A stretch of DNA of 64,000 nt from NCBI RefSeq assembly GCF_036227325.1, contig NZ_CP109467.1:744001-808000 (forward strand). Direction: 5' to 3'. Position 1 is the first letter of the stretch, and every line of letters starts with the position of its first letter. This stretch comes from Streptomyces sp. NBC_01465 (GTDB lineage: Bacteria; Actinomycetota; Actinomycetes; Streptomycetales; Streptomycetaceae). The notes below the pieces were generated by a model, which had not been told where the DNA came from, did no database searches, and was given only the letters and a program-made list of their open reading frames with translations. The translations under genes and the position numbers were made by a program. Of this stretch, positions 59,844-64,000 are shown one piece after another.

Positions 59844-60991
59844 CGCGGCTCCCCCGCCCGCACCCGCACCGGCGCCTCATGAGCCGCCAGAAAGGCGTCC
59901 ACCGACCCCTGCCACCCGAAGAGCGACGCCCGCGCCCGCGCCGCCCTGCGGCGCTCCCCCTCGTCCCTCCGCAACAGTTCCTGTACGGCACCGGCGAAGC
60001 CGCGTCCGGTGTCCGCGGCGGACACCCCCGCGTCCCCCACCACCTCGGGAAGCGCCGACGACGCGCTCGCGACGACCGGCGTGCCGCAGGCCAGCGCCTC
60101 CAGCGCCGAGAGTCCGAAGGTCTCGGCGGGCCCGGGTGCCAGCGCGATGTCCGCGGCGGCCTGCAGATCCGCCAACTCGTCCCGGTCGCCCACATGCCCC
60201 AGGAACACCGCGGGCAGCCGCTCGGAACGGGCCCTGCGCTCCAGCGACCTGCGCAGCGGCCCGTCCCCGGCCACCACGAGCGTGGCCCGCACCCCGCGCC
60301 CCCGCAGCACGGCCAGTGCGTCCAGGGCGGTGCCCGGCCGCTTCTCGACGGAGAGCCGCGAGCACAGGACGAGCAGCACGGCACCGCCCCGCACATGCCG
60401 GGCGCGCAGCACGGTGCTCCGCCGCCCCGGCCTCCACTGCTCCAAGTCAACACCGAGCGGCGCCCGCAGGACGTTGCGCGCCCCGATCCGTACGAACTCG
60501 CGCTCGGCCCACTCCGTCGTGCACACGATCCGCGAATACGCCCACGCACTACGGCGGTTGAGCCGGTCCGCGGCCCCCGCGGCAACACCCCCGGGCACCC
60601 CCCACGTCCGCAGCACCCCGTCGGCGGTCTCGTGCGAGACCATCACCGACGGCACCCTGCTGCGGCGCGCCCACTCCCCCGTCCACCGCAGCGTCGTACG
60701 GTCCGACACCTCGATCCGGTCGGGCGCAAGCCCTTCGAGCACCGCCCGCACCCGCTGCCGGTCGGCCAGCACCCGGTAGCCTCCGGTCCCCGGCAGCACG
60801 GGCCCGGGCAGGGTGATCACCCGTCCCTGGTCGGTGAGTTCATCCTTCTCGTACGCACCCGGAATGACCAGCACCGGTTCGTGTCCGGCCGCCCGATACC
60901 CCTTCCCCAGTTCGGCCAGCGCGGTCCGCAGCCCGCCGGACGCGGGGGTGACGAAGTTCGCCAGCCGTACGATGCGCAGCGCCCCGCTCAT
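59840..60991 (-). CDS. GT4-family glycosyltransferase
   Basis: The 383-residue protein has GT4 Rossmann domains: an N-terminal part IVRLANFVTPASGGLRTALA and the C-terminal nucleotide-sugar site with GPAETFGLSALEALACGTPV (Ex7E-like). It resembles mannosyltransferases that act on phosphatidylinositol or glycolipids in actinobacteria, but donor and acceptor are not fixed by sequence. The ATGA overlap at 60988-60991 couples it to the preceding gene. Confidence 0.9.
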   Translation of the reverse strand: MSGALRIVRLANFVTPASGGLRTALAELGKGYRAAGHEPVLVIPGAYEKDELTDQGRVITLPGPVLPGTGGYRVLADRQRVRAVLEGLAPDRIEVSDRTTLRWTGEWARRSRVPSVMVSHETADGVLRTWGVPGGVAAGAADRLNRRSAWAYSRIVCTTEWAEREFVRIGARNVLRAPLGVDLEQWRPGRRSTVLRARHVRGGAVLLVLCSRLSVEKRPGTALDALAVLRGRGVRATLVVAGDGPLRRSLERRARSERLPAVFLGHVGDRDELADLQAAADIALAPGPAETFGLSALEALACGTPVVASASSALPEVVGDAGVSAADTGRGFAGAVQELLRRDEGERRRAARARASLFGWQGSVDAFLAAHEAPVRVRAGEPR

Positions 60992-62106
60992 GCCGCCACC
61001 GCCGTACGTCCGGCCAGCACCTCGGCGTAGTGCCCGAGCAGCGCGTCCCCGACGGCCGCCCAGGTCCGCCCCTCGACCGCCGCGCGGCCCGCCCTTCCGT
61101 ACGACGCGCGGAGCCCGGGGTCGCCCGCGAGTGCCCATACGGCGGTCCGGACCGCGTCCGCGTCCCAGGGCGGCACCAGGAGACCGGTCCTGCCGTGGTC
61201 GACGAGGTCCATAGGCCCGCCCGCGGCCGGGGCGATGACGGGCACTCCGCTGGCCATGGCCTCCTGCACGGTCTGGCAGAAGGTTTCGTACGGTCCGGTG
61301 TGCGCGAACACGTCCAGCGAGGCGAAGATCCGGGCAAGTTCGGCCCCGGTCCTGCGCCCGAGGAAGACGGCGCCCGGGAGCGCGGCCCGCAGCGACGGCT
61401 GGCTCGGCCCGTCGCCGACGACCACGAGCCGTACGCCCGCGAGCCCGCACACGCCGCTCAGCAGTTCCACGTGCTTCTCGGGGGCGAGCCGCCCCACGTA
61501 CCCCACGAGCAACTCCCGGCCCGGCGCGAGCTCCCGCCGCAGCGCGGCATCGCGGCGCCCGGGCGCGAACCGTACGGTGTCGACGCCGCGCGGCCAGAGC
61601 CGCACCCGCGGCACACCGTGCGCCCGCAGGTCCTGGAGGGCGGCCGTCGACGGGGCGAGGGTCCGGTCGGCGGCGCTGTGGACGGCTCGGATGCGCCGCC
61701 AGGCGGTGGTTTCGCCGGCGCCCATGTAGGTCCGGGCGTAGCCGGCCAGGTCGGTCTGGTAGACGGCGACGGCCGGGATCCGCAGCCGGGCCGCGGCGGC
61801 CATCCCGCGCACGCCCAGGACGAACGGGCTGGCCAGATGGACGAGTTCGGCCCGGTGCGCGACCAGCGTCGCGGCGAGCCGCCGGCTCGGCAGCGCGAGA
61901 CGTACCTGCGGGTATCCGGGCAACGGCACGGACGGCACACGTACGACGGGGCAGGGCGCTCGGCCATCCGCGGCGGCGGTCGCCGCCGGGGCTATGACGA
62001 GCGGTTCATGACCGCGTGCGGTGAGGTGTGCGGCGGTCTGCAGGGCGCAGTGGGCCACACCGTTGACGTCGGGCGGGAAGGATTCGGTGACGATGACAAC
62101 TCGCAT
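60988..62106 (-). CDS. GT4-family glycosyltransferase (MgtA/PimB-like)
   Basis: The 372-residue protein begins VVIVTESFPPDVNGVAHCAL, a glycine-poor GT4 start, followed by WPRGVDTVRFAPGRRD, LVGYVGRLAPEKHVELL and GPYETFCQTVQEAMASGVPV. These are typical of actinobacterial alpha-mannosyltransferases such as MgtA. It leads the operon GT-GT-SGNH and may begin synthesis of a glycolipid or capsule-like glycan. Confidence 0.9.
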   Translation of the reverse strand: MRVVIVTESFPPDVNGVAHCALQTAAHLTARGHEPLVIAPAATAAADGRAPCPVVRVPSVPLPGYPQVRLALPSRRLAATLVAHRAELVHLASPFVLGVRGMAAAARLRIPAVAVYQTDLAGYARTYMGAGETTAWRRIRAVHSAADRTLAPSTAALQDLRAHGVPRVRLWPRGVDTVRFAPGRRDAALRRELAPGRELLVGYVGRLAPEKHVELLSGVCGLAGVRLVVVGDGPSQPSLRAALPGAVFLGRRTGAELARIFASLDVFAHTGPYETFCQTVQEAMASGVPVIAPAAGGPMDLVDHGRTGLLVPPWDADAVRTAVWALAGDPGLRASYGRAGRAAVEGRTWAAVGDALLGHYAEVLAGRTAVAA

Positions 62107-62206
62107 GTCGCTGTTGTCGCCGCGCCCGGGGTGGCTGGGCCAACGTGGATCTTTCCACGCGCCGAACGTCCCATGAGCTTTTGCGCTCGTTCCCGGTCAA
62201 CTCTGT

Positions 62207-63625
62207 TCAGATAGCGCTGCCTTCAGGAGAAATCCGGCTGCGTACAGCCGTCTGCACTTCGGCTTCCTCGGCCGGATCGGCGGCGAGCCTCCGCAGCCGG
62301 TCGACCACGCGCACATCACCGGTCTCGGCATGGTGCGCGGCCACTTCCCTGGTCGTCTCCTCGCAGTCCCACAGGCACTCGACGGCGAAGCCGGCGCCGA
62401 AGGACGGGTCGGTGGAGGCGAGGGCCCGGGCCGCGTTGCCGCGCAGGTGCGAGGAGGCGGTCTCCCGGTACACATGGCGCAGTACGGGTGCGGCGCAGGC
62501 GATACCGAGCCGTCCGGCGCCGTCGACGAGCGTCCACAGGAGCGGCGCGTCGGGCCCGTCGGCCCGTACGGTCTCCCGCAGCGCGCCGAGCACCAGCGGG
62601 GCGTCCTGCGCCCCTCCTCTGCAGGCGAGCACACCCGCCGCCGAACCACCCAGCGCATCGGGCCGGTGGACCCAGCCGCGCGCCCGGTCCACGGCGTCCT
62701 CGCCGCACATCCGCTCGAAGGCGCACACGGCCGCTTCGGCGACGGTACGGCTCCCGGTATTGACGGCGTTCTCGATCAGATCGAGGACGACGGGGTCCCG
62801 TGACTCGGCGAGATAGTGCAGCGCGGCCCCGCGCGCCCCGTCCGTGCCGCCGCGTGCGGCCTCGACGATCGCGTCCCGGTCGTCGGGCCCGGCAACGGCG
62901 GTCAGGCACCGTGCCGCGGGCAGATGCAGCTCCGCGCCGCGGTCGAGCCCCTGCTGGGCCCAGTCGAACACGGCCTGGACGCTCCAGCCGGGCCGCGGCC
63001 CGGTCGGTCGCATCTGCCGCTGCCATCGGTCGAAGGAGCCCTGCTCCTGCGCCGCCCGCACCCGTTCCCCCACGCTCTCGCGCGGATCCTGCGCCCACAG
63101 CCGCCAGGGCCGGGGCTCGAAGGAGTCCCGTACGGCGGAGGCCAGCTCGGCCTCGCCCTCGGGGGTACGGGGGAATCTGCCCAGCACGGGCACGGCGAGG
63201 GCGCGCAGCCCCGCGTCGTCGTCGCGCAGGGCCAGCTCGTCGAGGGCCCAGGCCCAGTTGGAGCCGGTCTCCGCGTAGCGCCGCAACAGCCCCAGGGCGT
63301 CGTTCCTGCCGTACGAGGCGAGGTGCCCGAGGACGGCGAGCGCGAGCCCGGTCCTGGTGTCCTCGCCGTCGAGGAGGTCGTCGGCGCCGAAGAGGTGCTG
63401 TTGGATCTCTTCGAGCCCGCCGTCGAGGTCCAGATACAGACGGGCGTAGTACAGGGATCGGTTCTCGACCTGCCAGTCGTGGCGGGGATCGCTCACGACA
63501 CAGTGGTTCAGAGCCGCCAGCGCTTCCGCGCGGGGAGCTGCGAGCGCGTGCAGCGTGCCGTCGCCGCGGCCCCTCTGGAGGAGACCGAGCAACGTGCCGC
63601 TCGGCGCTATGACTGGATCAAACAT
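62207..63625 (-). CDS. HEAT-repeat protein
   Basis: The 472-residue protein is made of helical repeats, with recognisable units such as DRDAIVEAARGGTDGARGAA and VLRHVYRETASSHLRGNAAR. HEAT repeats form a scaffold for protein contacts. No enzymatic motif is visible. The ATG has GAGG 8 nt upstream. The following ankyrin gene is on the same strand and 200 bp upstream in transcription. Confidence 0.85.
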   Translation of the reverse strand: MFDPVIAPSGTLLGLLQRGRGDGTLHALAAPRAEALAALNHCVVSDPRHDWQVENRSLYYARLYLDLDGGLEEIQQHLFGADDLLDGEDTRTGLALAVLGHLASYGRNDALGLLRRYAETGSNWAWALDELALRDDDAGLRALAVPVLGRFPRTPEGEAELASAVRDSFEPRPWRLWAQDPRESVGERVRAAQEQGSFDRWQRQMRPTGPRPGWSVQAVFDWAQQGLDRGAELHLPAARCLTAVAGPDDRDAIVEAARGGTDGARGAALHYLAESRDPVVLDLIENAVNTGSRTVAEAAVCAFERMCGEDAVDRARGWVHRPDALGGSAAGVLACRGGAQDAPLVLGALRETVRADGPDAPLLWTLVDGAGRLGIACAAPVLRHVYRETASSHLRGNAARALASTDPSFGAGFAVECLWDCEETTREVAAHHAETGDVRVVDRLRRLAADPAEEAEVQTAVRSRISPEGSAI

Positions 63626-63825
63626 GGAAGAAGCCTCACATCAAGCTGTCGACGCAACCGGAAATCGTGGATTACCTGGCCGCGCGACAACATGCTCGGC
63701 TGCCCGCCGTCTCTTGCTTGGTGTAGACCATCTTCCTGCCTCTCGTCGGTGGCCCGAATCGGACCCGCGTCGTCATGATGACCCAGCCGTATTGACCGCC
63801 GCGACCACATTTACGACGCGCAGTC

Positions 63826-64000
63826 TCAGGAGGTGCCGAACAGCTCCACCAGCTCCGCCTTCCCGAACATCCGCGCGGTATCCAGCGCGGACGGAGTTCC
63901 GGCCGCCGGATCGGCGCCCCCGGCGAGCAGGGCACGGATCACCGCGTCCTCGCCCTTGAAGACGGCCCCGGCGAGCGGGGTCTGTCCGCGGTCGTTCGCC
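63826..64000 (-). CDS. ankyrin-repeat protein, N-terminus outside the window
   Basis: Only the last 57 codons are visible. They read ANDRGQTPLAGAVFKGEDAV and IRALLAGGADPAAGTPSALD, then TARMFGKAELVELFGTS, a canonical ankyrin repeat pair with the TPL and GADP turns. Function is probably protein binding. The stop is at 63826. Confidence 0.85.
   Translation of the reverse strand, partial: ANDRGQTPLAGAVFKGEDAVIRALLAGGADPAAGTPSALDTARMFGKAELVELFGTS

Noticed and set aside
58100..61030. 976-aa proline/arginine-rich open frame
   Set aside because: It crosses pxpC, the SGNH gene and a glycosyltransferase gene in the wrong frame; composition is typical of spurious GC-rich frames.
63626..63825. Short open frames and a possible tRNA-like segment between the HEAT and ankyrin genes
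   Set aside because: GGTCCGATTCGGGCC resembles a T-arm by chance but no acceptor or anticodon arms pair; the frames lack ribosome binding sites.

Overview
The window is a 64 kb piece of a high-GC actinomycete chromosome, almost certainly Streptomyces. The evidence is the strong G/C third-codon bias, frequent GTG starts, a four-gene conservon (sensor kinase, roadblock, DUF742, GTPase), a tRNA-free rrn operon, DUF5999 and other Streptomyces-type small proteins, and a crr-ptsI pair. No phage, insertion sequence, CRISPR array or tRNA was seen. The base composition looks uniform, so this is resident chromosome and not an island.

Layout. 1-8.7 kb: mixed genes, including a Clp-N-like protein cut by the window edge, an SRPBCC protein, a PadR regulator divergent from a PhzF isomerase, a CPBP protease, a secreted substrate-binding/VWA fusion, a glutamate-cysteine ligase family enzyme and two unknown proteins. 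8.7-22.1 kb: a conserved actinobacterial block read mostly on the minus strand. It holds a CDP-alcohol phosphatidyltransferase, a nucleotidyltransferase with a decayed phosphomannomutase domain, DUF881-sbp-DUF881, a GarA-like FHA protein, FtsR, a bifunctional-nuclease-family protein, a second MerR, DNA polymerase IV and gcvP behind a tandem glycine riboswitch. As I remember it, the order parallels Mycobacterium tuberculosis Rv1822-Rv1832. 22.2-27.8 kb: a complete rrn operon (16S-23S-5S) on the minus strand. 28-30.2 kb: crr-ptsI, the general sugar PTS components. 30.2-43.9 kb: an MFS exporter with an unknown partner, divergent from a MocR regulator; acetoacetyl-CoA synthetase; a GH31 glycosidase; a Nudix hydrolase; a secreted VanX-like dipeptidase; a DUF35-thiolase pair behind a perfect operator-like palindrome; and glpF-glpK.

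44-48 kb is a conservon (cvnABCD) for membrane signalling to a small GTPase. 48.7-56 kb holds the most unusual locus: a 1565-residue SMC/MukB-like ATPase following two overlapping accessory genes (511 and 319 aa). It resembles MukFEB/MksFEB/JetABC condensins but has no recognisable JetD nuclease, and Asn replaces the usual Walker B glutamate. 56.1-59 kb is a GntR-controlled 5-oxoprolinase operon (pxpABC). 59-62.1 kb holds an SGNH hydrolase and two GT4 glycosyltransferases in one overlapping operon. The right end has a HEAT-repeat protein and an ankyrin protein cut by the window edge.

Functional threads are one-carbon and glycine metabolism, cell-envelope and division control (FHA/FtsR/sbp/DUF881, sugar nucleotide, phospholipid), carbon uptake (PTS, glycerol), and DNA maintenance (Pol IV, condensin-like operon). 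All family assignments come from reading the sequence by eye; no database search was possible.
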